This document shows, one piece after another, positions 16,336-23,003 of a stretch of DNA of 24,556 nt (within the stretch, counting starts at the first letter, position 1; each line of letters opens with the position of its first letter). The stretch is from positions 1-24,556 of the forward strand of contig JBIJDM010000014.1 of NCBI GenBank assembly GCA_044344145.1, written 5' to 3'. Source of the DNA: JBAXGE01 sp044344145 (lineage in GTDB: Bacteria > Planctomycetota > Phycisphaerae > WQYP01). Made by a program: the position numbers and the translations under genes. The notes under the pieces were generated by a model. That model was not told the origin of the DNA. It saw only the letters and a list, made by a program, of their open reading frames with translations, and searched no databases.

Positions 16336-17202
16336 ATGGATCGTTATCTGACGGCTCTGGCCTTTTTGATCGCTATTCTTGGTTTGAGCTTCGGCCTACA
16401 CGCCGCCGAGACCACGCCAGCAACCCAACCCACCACCAAACCCGCCACCAAACGACCCGCATTTGTGGATGAGTATCTGCCCTTGGTCTACACCGATGCC
16501 GCTGGCAAGACGCTTAACTACCGGCTCTTTGTTCCACCCGCTGCCCGTCAAGCCAATAATACGGAAAAATTCCCACTCGTACTCTACCTGCACGGTTCGG
16601 GTGGCTGCGGGGATAATAACATCGGCCAACTCACCGATGGCGGCTACAACGGCGCCCAGCTTTTCGTGTCCGCCGAAGTGCAGAAGTCACACCCCAGTTT
16701 CGTGCTGGCCCCCCAATGCCCCAAGAAGCAAGTTTGGGGCGGGATCAATTTTGCGGAGAAAAAATTCACCCCCGGCGTTGCCCCCTCGGAACCGCTGCGC
16801 CTGACCTTGGCACTGCTGGCCAAACTCACCAAAGACTATCCCGTGGACACCACCCGGCAATACATCACCGGCCTGTCACTGGGCGGTTTTGGCACCTGGC
16901 AAGCCATCACCGAAGCCCCCGACACCTTCGCCGCTGCCATCCCCATCTGCGGCGGCGCCCCCGTAACCAGCGCCCCGGCACTGGCGCAAACCAAAATTCC
17001 GATCTGGGCGTTCCATGGTGGCAAGGACACCACCGTCCCCACAGACTTCTCCCGTCATATCGTTAAAGCACTGAAAGACCTAAGCGCGGATATTACATAT
17101 ACCGAGTACCCCAGCGCCGGCCATAACTCATGGTCCGCAGCCTACGCGGAAAAAGAACTGGTCACCTGGTTGTTCAGCAAGCAGAAAAAGCCGACGAAGT
17201 AA
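16336..17202 (+). CDS. Secreted alpha/beta-hydrolase (carboxylesterase / prolyl-oligopeptidase-like)
   Basis: The 288-residue product begins with a typical signal peptide (MDRYLTALAFLIAILGLSFG, cleavage likely after LHAA near residue 24), followed by a Thr/Pro/Lys linker (TTPATQPTTKPATKRP). The hydrolase domain has the oxyanion stretch LVLYLHGSGGCGDNN (81-95), the nucleophile S181 in GLSLGGFG, the acid D231 in HGGKDTTVP and the base H263 in AGHNSW, so the triad is complete. Secreted proteins of this type remove acyl groups from polysaccharides or cleave small esters; the specific substrate is unknown. The start at 16336 is chosen for the signal peptide; the frame opens upstream at 16294 but that would bury the signal. 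It shares a divergent intergenic region with uxaE, hinting at a link to polysaccharide use, and precedes a GNAT gene by 49 bases. Confidence 0.87.
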   Translation: MDRYLTALAFLIAILGLSFGLHAAETTPATQPTTKPATKRPAFVDEYLPLVYTDAAGKTLNYRLFVPPAARQANNTEKFPLVLYLHGSGGCGDNNIGQLTDGGYNGAQLFVSAEVQKSHPSFVLAPQCPKKQVWGGINFAEKKFTPGVAPSEPLRLTLALLAKLTKDYPVDTTRQYITGLSLGGFGTWQAITEAPDTFAAAIPICGGAPVTSAPALAQTKIPIWAFHGGKDTTVPTDFSRHIVKALKDLSADITYTEYPSAGHNSWSAAYAEKELVTWLFSKQKKPTK

Positions 17203-17251
17203 TCGCCGCGCACTACCTCCCGTCCCCTTATTATCAGACTGGATGGAAATC

Positions 17252-17749
17252 ATGGCAATTGTAGTCCGACCAGCGCGCCCGGGCGACGGCACCGCAATCC
17301 TGGTAGTGCACCGTCGGGCCATCCACGAAATCGCCTGTGCTGACTATCCCAACGAGGTACTCGCGGCTTGGGGACCGCAGCTTCCCGAGGTTGCGCTGCC
17401 ACAGCAGGGCGCCATTTTCGACCGGAAGATTGAACTTGGTGAGATTGTGCTGGTGGCCGATGTTGACGGCGTGATTGCAGGTTTTGGGGAGATCGCTCCT
17501 GCCAGTTGCCTGTTAGTGGCCGTATATGTGAATCCGGATTTCAAACGGCAGGGAGTGGGCAAAGCACTGCTGCGCGAACTAGAGCGAATTGCCCAGGAAC
17601 AGTCTGTACCCTACCTCCAAATGGATTCCTCTTTGACCGCTGCGCCATTTTACGCTACGCACGGCTATCGCAACTTGGGGCAGGGATTTCACCGGCTCCG
17701 AAACGGTGGTATGATGAAGTGTGTGAAGATGCGCAAAGATCTGGCCTGA
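17252..17749 (+). CDS. GNAT-family N-acetyltransferase
   Basis: The 165-residue protein has the GNAT fold order: an N-terminal strand IVVRPARPGDG, the central VLVADVDGVIAGFGEIAP, motif A LLVAVYVNPDFKRQGVGKALLRELE with the acetyl-CoA pyrophosphate loop (RQGVGK) at about residues 98-103, and the C-terminal APFYATHGYRNLGQGFHRLRNG typical of motif B. It transfers an acetyl group from acetyl-CoA to an unidentified amine; family members modify small molecules, peptides or ribosomal proteins. The ATG at 17252 is preferred over one three codons earlier (17243) because GGATGG lies immediately upstream. It may share a transcript with the secreted hydrolase. It ends before a 209-bp convergent gap with hairpins. 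Confidence 0.9.
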   Translation: MAIVVRPARPGDGTAILVVHRRAIHEIACADYPNEVLAAWGPQLPEVALPQQGAIFDRKIELGEIVLVADVDGVIAGFGEIAPASCLLVAVYVNPDFKRQGVGKALLRELERIAQEQSVPYLQMDSSLTAAPFYATHGYRNLGQGFHRLRNGGMMKCVKMRKDLA

Positions 17750-17802
17750 CCATCATGCCCTACCCCCTAAAAACCACCTCATCCCCCAACCACCAGCTAC
17801 CC

Positions 17803-17824
17803 AATAGCCCGGTATTCGGCTATT
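17803..17824. repeat. Small perfect stem-loop in the convergent gap
   Basis: AATAGCC and GGCTATT form a seven-base perfect stem around the eight-base loop CGGTATTC. It lies 54 bases beyond the GNAT stop, between convergent genes. No long T run follows on either strand, so a Rho-independent terminator is only one possibility. Confidence 0.45.
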
Positions 17825-17884
17825 CCCAGCAATGTTAGACTCTATTTGATGCACAATAGACAACCATGATGCCATTTGCTCTTC

Positions 17885-17940
17885 ATGCCGAAGGCATAAC
17901 AGCAGGTAACCGGTGGTTGAAGCGCAGCGCAAACCACCGG
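17885..17940. repeat. REP-like double hairpin downstream of the carotenoid operon
   Basis: Two nested-type hairpins lie next to each other: ATGCC-GAA-GGCAT (17885-17897), and CCGGTGGTT (17910-17918) paired with AACCACCGG (17932-17940) around the loop GAAGCGCAGCGCA. The combination of a short hairpin and a CCGGTGGTT/AACCACCGG stem with a GCGCAGCGC loop resembles dispersed REP-type repeats I associate with planctomycete-like genomes. It sits 18 bases past the end of the last carotenoid gene, where it could stabilise or end both convergent transcripts. Confidence 0.55.
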
Positions 17941-17958
17941 AACCCAACGCAAAACGTT

Positions 17959-19500
17959 TCATCCCCCCACCAGCGCCGCAGCGCCTTTGGCGGGTTGCAC
18001 ATAACGATCCTGATCCAGCGTATCCGCCGCGATCCAGCCGGACATCATGACCATCGGCATGCCCGGGCCGGGGTGGGCGGAACCGCCGCAGAGATAGAGC
18101 CCCGCCACATCCGGGCTGCGGTTGCTGGGCTTGAAGGCGCCGTTGAACCGTCCGTGACTGGCCAGCCCATAAATCGCCCCGCGTAAAACGTGGTAACGGT
18201 CGTTGATATCCTGCGGCGTCAAATGCCGTTCAACCACGATGCGTTCTTCCAAATCCGGCATCTGCCCGCAACGTTTCAATTTCTCGATAATCACCTTGCG
18301 ATACGCGGGGAACATCACTTTCCAATCGTGATGGTCACGCAGATACGGCGTATGCACCAGCACATACAGCGCCTCGCCGCCGGGCGGGGCGACATTGGCT
18401 TCGGTACTGGCCGGGGCGCACAGATACGCCGTGGGATCGGGCGCCGGTTCGCCCTTGCGGTAGATGCTGTCGAACTCCTCGTGCGGATCGCGTGAGAAGA
18501 CAAAATCGTGATGCGCCAGATGCTCATAGCGTTTATTCAGCCCCAGATACAACACCACGCCCGAACAGGCCGGCTCATATTTGCGCCGGTTCATAAACGG
18601 TTCGCTAACCGTGCGCGGCAGCAATTCCTGATGCGTGCGCACCACGTCGCTGTTGCTGACCACGGCGTTGAGCGGAATCAGTTCCCCATCATCCACCACC
18701 ACGCCGGTGACGCGCCCCGCTTCGGTATCGATACGGCGCACGAAGCAGCGCGTGCGGATATCCACGCCCAGATCAATGGCCAGCCGCGACAGCGCCGCGG
18801 GCAGCGCCGCCGTCCCGCCGCGCGGGTACCACACGCCCTCGCCGGTCTGCATCTGCGCGATGGCGCACAGAATCGCCGGCGCCTTTTCCGGGTTCGAGCC
18901 CACATACTGCGTGAAATGATCCAGCATCTGGGCCACGCGCCCGTCCGAGACAAACTTCCGCACCGTCCCGGCCATGGTCCGACCCATGCGCATATCCAGC
19001 AGATCACTCAGCACCTGGCGGTTGAACACGCCCGACATCGAAAACGTGTCGCGGACATTGCCCACACTGCGATAGAAGAAATATTTTTCTGAAATCTCGT
19101 TCAGCCGTCCCGACAAGGCCAGAAAACTGCGGTACTCCGCCGCCGTCTGCGGCGCAAAGCGCGTCAGCTCTTCGCTCATGGAGCCGGGATTGCGCCACAA
19201 ATTAAGCTGCCGGCCGTCTTCATAAAAACAGCGCCACTGCGGGTCCAGCTCGATCAGGTCCAGATAATCCCCCAGCTTGCGGCCCGCATCTTTCCAGATG
19301 CGTTTGAGCACCGACGGCATCAGCAGAATCGTCGGGCCCATGTCAAAACGAAACCCGTCGGTTTCCAGCAGGACATTCTTGCCCCCCACCCAGCTATTAC
19401 GCTCCAGCAGCACCACCTTGTACCCGCGCCCGGCCAGCACACACGCCGCCGCCAGGCCGCCCAGTCCGCCACCAATCACGCCGATCTGATACTGTCCCAT
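17959..19500 (-). CDS. CrtI/CrtN-type carotenoid desaturase or oxygenase (third gene of the carotenoid operon)
   Basis: This 513-residue flavoprotein of the phytoene-desaturase family has an N-terminal FAD fold GVIGGGLGGLAAACVLAGRG (residues 7-26), VVLLERNSWVGGK, and the family hallmark GFRFDMGPTILLMP (49-62). The C-terminal FAD signature is GLYLCGGSAHPGPGMPMVMM near 468-487. Members desaturate or oxidise C30/C40 polyenes at the membrane. Position after an aldehyde dehydrogenase and a second, clearly diverged paralogue suggests that one copy desaturates and the other oxidises the chain ends (CrtN versus CrtP/CrtNb roles), but sequence alone does not tell which. AGGAG lies six bases before the ATG, and only nine bases separate it from the dehydrogenase stop, so it is cotranscribed. 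An added basic cluster or signal peptide is absent. Confidence 0.9.
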   Translation of the reverse strand: MGQYQIGVIGGGLGGLAAACVLAGRGYKVVLLERNSWVGGKNVLLETDGFRFDMGPTILLMPSVLKRIWKDAGRKLGDYLDLIELDPQWRCFYEDGRQLNLWRNPGSMSEELTRFAPQTAAEYRSFLALSGRLNEISEKYFFYRSVGNVRDTFSMSGVFNRQVLSDLLDMRMGRTMAGTVRKFVSDGRVAQMLDHFTQYVGSNPEKAPAILCAIAQMQTGEGVWYPRGGTAALPAALSRLAIDLGVDIRTRCFVRRIDTEAGRVTGVVVDDGELIPLNAVVSNSDVVRTHQELLPRTVSEPFMNRRKYEPACSGVVLYLGLNKRYEHLAHHDFVFSRDPHEEFDSIYRKGEPAPDPTAYLCAPASTEANVAPPGGEALYVLVHTPYLRDHHDWKVMFPAYRKVIIEKLKRCGQMPDLEERIVVERHLTPQDINDRYHVLRGAIYGLASHGRFNGAFKPSNRSPDVAGLYLCGGSAHPGPGMPMVMMSGWIAADTLDQDRYVQPAKGAAALVGG

Positions 19501-19509
19501 CGCCAGCTC

Positions 19510-20922
19510 CTATGTCTGTTTGGTGCCCAGCGCCTGCCGCACACAGCGCCCCGCAGCCCGTAGCCGCGTACCCAATGATAGGCAGTGCCGGGCTTGAAGG
19601 GCAGCGGTTAGTAATACCTCATCCCCCGGCGTCGGAGGCCGTAAATGCCAACGTCCCCCCCGCACCGCCACCCGCACCCGGCGGGAGGTTAATTCCAGCA
19701 AGCCTTCCGCTCCACGCGTCCGGCCAAACCCACTCGCCCGCACCCCGCCAAACGGCAGCGCCGGGTCCGCCGTGGGGGCGATGAGATCATTGATCTGCAC
19801 AATGCCCACATCCAGTTGCCGGGCCACACGCTGCGCCGCAGCCAGAGGCCCGAACACTCCCGCCCCCAGCCCACACGCATGGTCATTGACCAGCGCCACT
19901 GCTGCCGTCAGATCCGCCACGGGAATCAGCGCTGTCACCGGGGCGAAATACTCCGCGGTGGCCAATGACGCTGTGACCGGCACATCCGCCACCACCAGCG
20001 GGGCAATCCCCCCCGCCGCGATCCCGCCACACACCTGCCGGGCGCCATGCTGCAAACTCTCCTGCAGCGCCGCGCCCACTGCGGCCGTAATCCCCGGCGG
20101 ACACGCGCACACCCCGGCCGTATGCAATAGCGGCACCAGCGCCGCCTCCAGCCGCGCCAGCGTCGCCGCGGTGCCCAATATCCGGCGCGGTGCGATACAC
20201 GTCGCCCCGCCATTAAAGGTCAGCGCCAGCGCGATACACCGCGCCGTTAGCGTCATATCCGCCTCCGGCAGCACCACCACCGCATCGGCGCCCGATAATT
20301 CCATCACACTGGGCACGCCATACGGCGCCAGCAACGCCAGCACCGCCCGTCCGGCCCGCGCCGATCCGGTCAATAACACCTTCGCCACGCCCCGCGCCAA
20401 CACCGCCGGCACCACCGCAGGGTCTTCCGGCAATACGGTAAAGACTTCTTCCGGTCCACCCGCGCGAATCCATAACTCACGCAACAACTCCAGCGCCGCC
20501 GTGCCCCCCAGCCCCGGCTTGACGATTACCACATTGCCCGCCACCAGCGCCTGCAGCGCCTGACTACCTGCGATAAACAAAGGATAATTCCCCGGTCCGA
20601 TCACCAGAATCCGCCCCAACGGCACGGCATCCACCCACGCGGGCCGCAGCAGCCGGCCCATCAAACTCTGCGCCAGACGCCGACTCTTGAGCACCCGCAC
20701 GGCATGGCGCTGGTGCCACGCCATGGCCTCCAACAGCGGCATCACCTCCGCCGCCAGCGATTCACGCCGGGTCCGGTTCGGCAACCCCGCCAGTGCATCC
20801 GCCAGCGCCCCCGCCTGGGTCGCACATAAATCACGCCAGCGGGCCACGCAGTCCAGACGAGTGCGTACGTCCGACGCCATCCAGGCGCGCTCGGTTGAGG
20901 TTAAAGGGATCATGCCTGACAC
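19510..20922 (-). CDS. Aldehyde dehydrogenase of the carotenoid operon (diapocarotenal-type)
   Basis: This 470-residue NAD(P)-dependent aldehyde dehydrogenase has the expected landmarks: oxyanion Asn N112 in IGPGNYPLF, cofactor Lys K135 in VVIVKPG, LLTGSARAG at about 183-191, general base E208 in VMELSGAD, and catalytic C242 in FNGGATCIAPRR. A late LPFGGVRASGFGRTRG completes the fold. Its place between two CrtI-type genes suggests that it oxidises a terminal carotenoid aldehyde to the carboxylic acid, as in staphyloxanthin-type and planctomycete C30 pathways; that role is inferred. The start is GTG at 20922, decided by GGGAGG six bases upstream; an ATG three codons later (20913) is spaced too far from it. 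The gaps to its neighbours are 30 and 9 bases, so it is part of one operon. It is strongly Ala-rich and very high in GC. Confidence 0.9.
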   Translation of the reverse strand: MSGMIPLTSTERAWMASDVRTRLDCVARWRDLCATQAGALADALAGLPNRTRRESLAAEVMPLLEAMAWHQRHAVRVLKSRRLAQSLMGRLLRPAWVDAVPLGRILVIGPGNYPLFIAGSQALQALVAGNVVIVKPGLGGTAALELLRELWIRAGGPEEVFTVLPEDPAVVPAVLARGVAKVLLTGSARAGRAVLALLAPYGVPSVMELSGADAVVVLPEADMTLTARCIALALTFNGGATCIAPRRILGTAATLARLEAALVPLLHTAGVCACPPGITAAVGAALQESLQHGARQVCGGIAAGGIAPLVVADVPVTASLATAEYFAPVTALIPVADLTAAVALVNDHACGLGAGVFGPLAAAQRVARQLDVGIVQINDLIAPTADPALPFGGVRASGFGRTRGAEGLLELTSRRVRVAVRGGRWHLRPPTPGDEVLLTAALQARHCLSLGTRLRAAGRCVRQALGTKQT

Positions 20923-20952
20923 GTGAGCCTCCCGGCCCCGCCAAGAATGGAC

Positions 20953-22512
20953 TTAGACCGTGGCCACCGCCGGGGTTTCCAGCGCTGCGAGTTTGGGCGC
21001 CGCACCATCAATAAAGCCCGCGTCCAGCCCCAAATCCTGAAGCAGCAACCGCGCCGAAATCCGCGCGCCCTCATAAATCACCGGCAGACCCGAGCCCGGA
21101 TGCGTCCCGCCCCCCACCAGATACATCCCGTCCAAATCCTCGAAACGATTGTGCGGACGGAAGTTCAGCATCTGCGTCAGCGTATGGGCCAGATTGAATG
21201 TGGCCCCGCGGAACACCGAATACCCATGTTCCCAATCCAACGGCGTAACCACGGTTTCGAATTGAATCCGCTTTTCCAGGTCCTTGATACCCAGTGTCCC
21301 GGCCATCTTCTGCAGCGCGATCGTGCGATATTCCGCCCGCATCTGGGTCCAGTCAATATTCTCGTGCTTGTGCGATACCGGCGTCAGATAATACAGCGTA
21401 CTGCACCCGCGCGGGGCCAGCCGGGGATCACTCACGCAGGCGTTCTGCACATAAAACGAGGGGTTGTCCGACAGCACATGGTCGTCCTCGATGTCGCGCA
21501 GATTCTGCCGGTAATCTTTGCTCAGGCAGATGGTATGGTGCGGCAAATCCTCTTCCAGCCCATCAATCCCCAGATACAGCATAAACGTCGAGCAACTATA
21601 TTTTTTCTTTTCCAGCTTCGCATCGGTCCATTTGCGGCGCAGGTTATTGGGCACCAGCTTGCTCATGGCGTGGGCAAAGTCGGCATTGACCACCACCGCA
21701 TCCGCCCGCAGTTCCCCCTGCCGTGTCACCACGCCCACCGCCCGTCGGCCTTCGAAGATGATCTTTTCCACCGGTTCGGCCAGCCGGATTTCCCCGCCCA
21801 ATTCCTTCACCAGCCGCGCCATCTCGGTATTCAGCGCCGTACACCCACCGAGGGGATGAAACACGCCGTATTCATATTCCAGAAACGACAGGATCGAAAA
21901 CATGCTCGGGCACTTGAACGGCGACATGCCCAGATATTTGCTCTGGAAACAGAACGCCAGCCGCACGCGCGGATCGGAAAAATATTGCTGGAGGTGTTTG
22001 TCAATATTCTGGAAGGGCTTGAGCATGGGCAGCAGCTTCAGCATGTGCCGGTTGAGCAGATCGCTCCACTTCATAAACGGATGCTGCAAACACGGGGCAA
22101 ACGCCTTGAGCTTTTCGCGGTTGTCGGCCATGAACGCGCCGATATTCTCGGCATCGGCGGGACATAATTTCGCCACCTGCTGCTTCATCGCGCGCAAGTC
22201 GGCGGTGGCATCAATCTGCCCGCCCTCCTCAAACATCACCCGATATTGCGGGTTCAGCCGCACCATCGGCACTTCCTGCCGCAGGTTATAACCACAGGCC
22301 TGAAAAATGGATTCCAATACCTGGGGATATAAAAAGAACGTCGGCCCGAGATCAAACTTGAAGCCATTCCCCGCCAACATGCTGCTGCGCCCGCCCACCC
22401 GGTCCAAGCGCTCCAACACCGTCACCTTGAGCCCGGCTTTGGCCAACAACATCGCACTGGATAATCCGCCCGGCCCGGCCCCGATCACAATCACATGTTT
22501 CGTCGCTGCCAT
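20953..22512 (-). CDS. CrtI/CrtN-type carotenoid desaturase or oxygenase (first gene of the carotenoid operon)
   Basis: The product has 519 residues and belongs to the phytoene/diapophytoene desaturase family. It shows HVIVIGAGPGGLSSAMLLAKAG (6-27), VTVLERLDRVGGRSS, GFKFDLGPTFFLYP (50-63), the middle HPLGGCTALNTEMARL and the C-terminal GMYLVGGGTHPGSGLPVIYE near 462-481. These are FAD contacts plus the substrate-tunnel signature. It should act on squalene-, dehydrosqualene- or lycopene-type polyenes at the membrane face. The paralogue at 17959-19500 differs throughout, so the pair is old rather than a recent duplication. The ATG has GGAG five bases upstream. As first gene of the carotenoid operon its promoter should lie in 22513-22640, where I see no strong -35/-10 pair. 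The synthase that would supply its substrate is not in the window. Confidence 0.92.
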   Translation of the reverse strand: MAATKHVIVIGAGPGGLSSAMLLAKAGLKVTVLERLDRVGGRSSMLAGNGFKFDLGPTFFLYPQVLESIFQACGYNLRQEVPMVRLNPQYRVMFEEGGQIDATADLRAMKQQVAKLCPADAENIGAFMADNREKLKAFAPCLQHPFMKWSDLLNRHMLKLLPMLKPFQNIDKHLQQYFSDPRVRLAFCFQSKYLGMSPFKCPSMFSILSFLEYEYGVFHPLGGCTALNTEMARLVKELGGEIRLAEPVEKIIFEGRRAVGVVTRQGELRADAVVVNADFAHAMSKLVPNNLRRKWTDAKLEKKKYSCSTFMLYLGIDGLEEDLPHHTICLSKDYRQNLRDIEDDHVLSDNPSFYVQNACVSDPRLAPRGCSTLYYLTPVSHKHENIDWTQMRAEYRTIALQKMAGTLGIKDLEKRIQFETVVTPLDWEHGYSVFRGATFNLAHTLTQMLNFRPHNRFEDLDGMYLVGGGTHPGSGLPVIYEGARISARLLLQDLGLDAGFIDGAAPKLAALETPAVATV

Positions 22513-22640
22513 AGAAACTCCATTGCTTATGTGCCATCAGCCGCGCCTGCACCTTAGGCGACCTTGCTGCAATCATAGGCAAGCACTCGCAATCTGCATA
22601 CTAGACTGTTTTAGTGCGCATTACTCCCCCCCAAATTTCT

Positions 22641-22900
22641 GGTTCATCCGGTATTTCCGGGGAACTGGCATGGTCTTCGCCCCAACGGGGCGGCATTTAT
22701 CAAGCCCAGGGCAACGCCCTGGGTTTGGGTGCGACCTGCCTTGGGTGCTCTGAAGCAGCACGATTTGCCGTGATAAATGGTGCTCCTTCAGAGCACTGCG
22801 CGGGCCAGAACACAGTTACCCAGGGCGTTGCCCTGGGCTATTCAAATATTGCCCCGTTGGGGCAGAATACCCAAAGCTCCCCGGAAATGCCGGATGAGCC
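22641..22900. repeat. 260-bp dyad-symmetric palindromic element (nested REP-like hairpins)
   Basis: The intergenic stretch upstream of the carotenoid operon is one large imperfect inverted repeat centred at about 22770. The left arm (22641-22723) and the reverse complement of the right arm (22819-22900) share TCATCCGG, ATTTCCGGGGA, GCCCCAACGGGGC (22679-22691; complement at 22851-22863) and CCCAGGGCAACGCCCTGGG (22705-22723; 22819-22837), and each of the last two is itself a hairpin. The centre is a further stem, GTGCTCTGAAG (22745-22755) with CTTCAGAGCAC (22786-22796), extended by AGCAC/GTGCT after one mismatch. No credible gene is present; open frames through it are low-complexity. It resembles palindromic repeats dispersed in planctomycete and Verrucomicrobia genomes. 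A cruciform, an RNA clover or a non-autonomous mobile unit are all possible. Confidence 0.9.
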
Positions 22901-22945
22901 AAATTTCTGCCTGATTGCCGCCTGATTCGCAAATCGTAATTTTCC

Positions 22946-22986
22946 TAGAACTGCCCCTCGCGGTAATTCTTCCGCAGCCGGGCGCG
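22946..22986. repeat. 41-bp direct repeat, copy 1 (duplicate of the permease gene 3' end)
   Basis: The bases from TAGAACTGCC to CCGGGCGCG are identical to 24460-24500. On the minus strand this copy reads as the last 13 codons of the permease gene (RARLRKNYREGQF) followed by TAG, with no gene body before it. It begins 17 bases past the serpin stop. Flanking bases differ on both sides of the two copies. Confidence 0.92.
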
Positions 22987-23003
22987 CCAGGGCGAAATTC
23001 GAC

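Noticed and set aside
19772..20563. 263-codon plus-strand frame opposite the aldehyde dehydrogenase
   Set aside because: Ala/Ser/Thr-rich GC shadow; the minus strand has the complete dehydrogenase motif set.
20923..22167. 414-codon plus-strand frame opposite the first CrtI-type gene
   Set aside because: His/Arg/Gln-rich antisense shadow of a confidently identified flavoprotein gene.
22641..22900. CRISPR array or Rho-independent terminator
   Set aside because: Repeats are inverted rather than direct with unique spacers, and no T run follows the stems.
22614..22925. 103-codon plus-strand frame through the palindrome
   Set aside because: The sequence is explained by inverted repeats; no ribosome site or family similarity.
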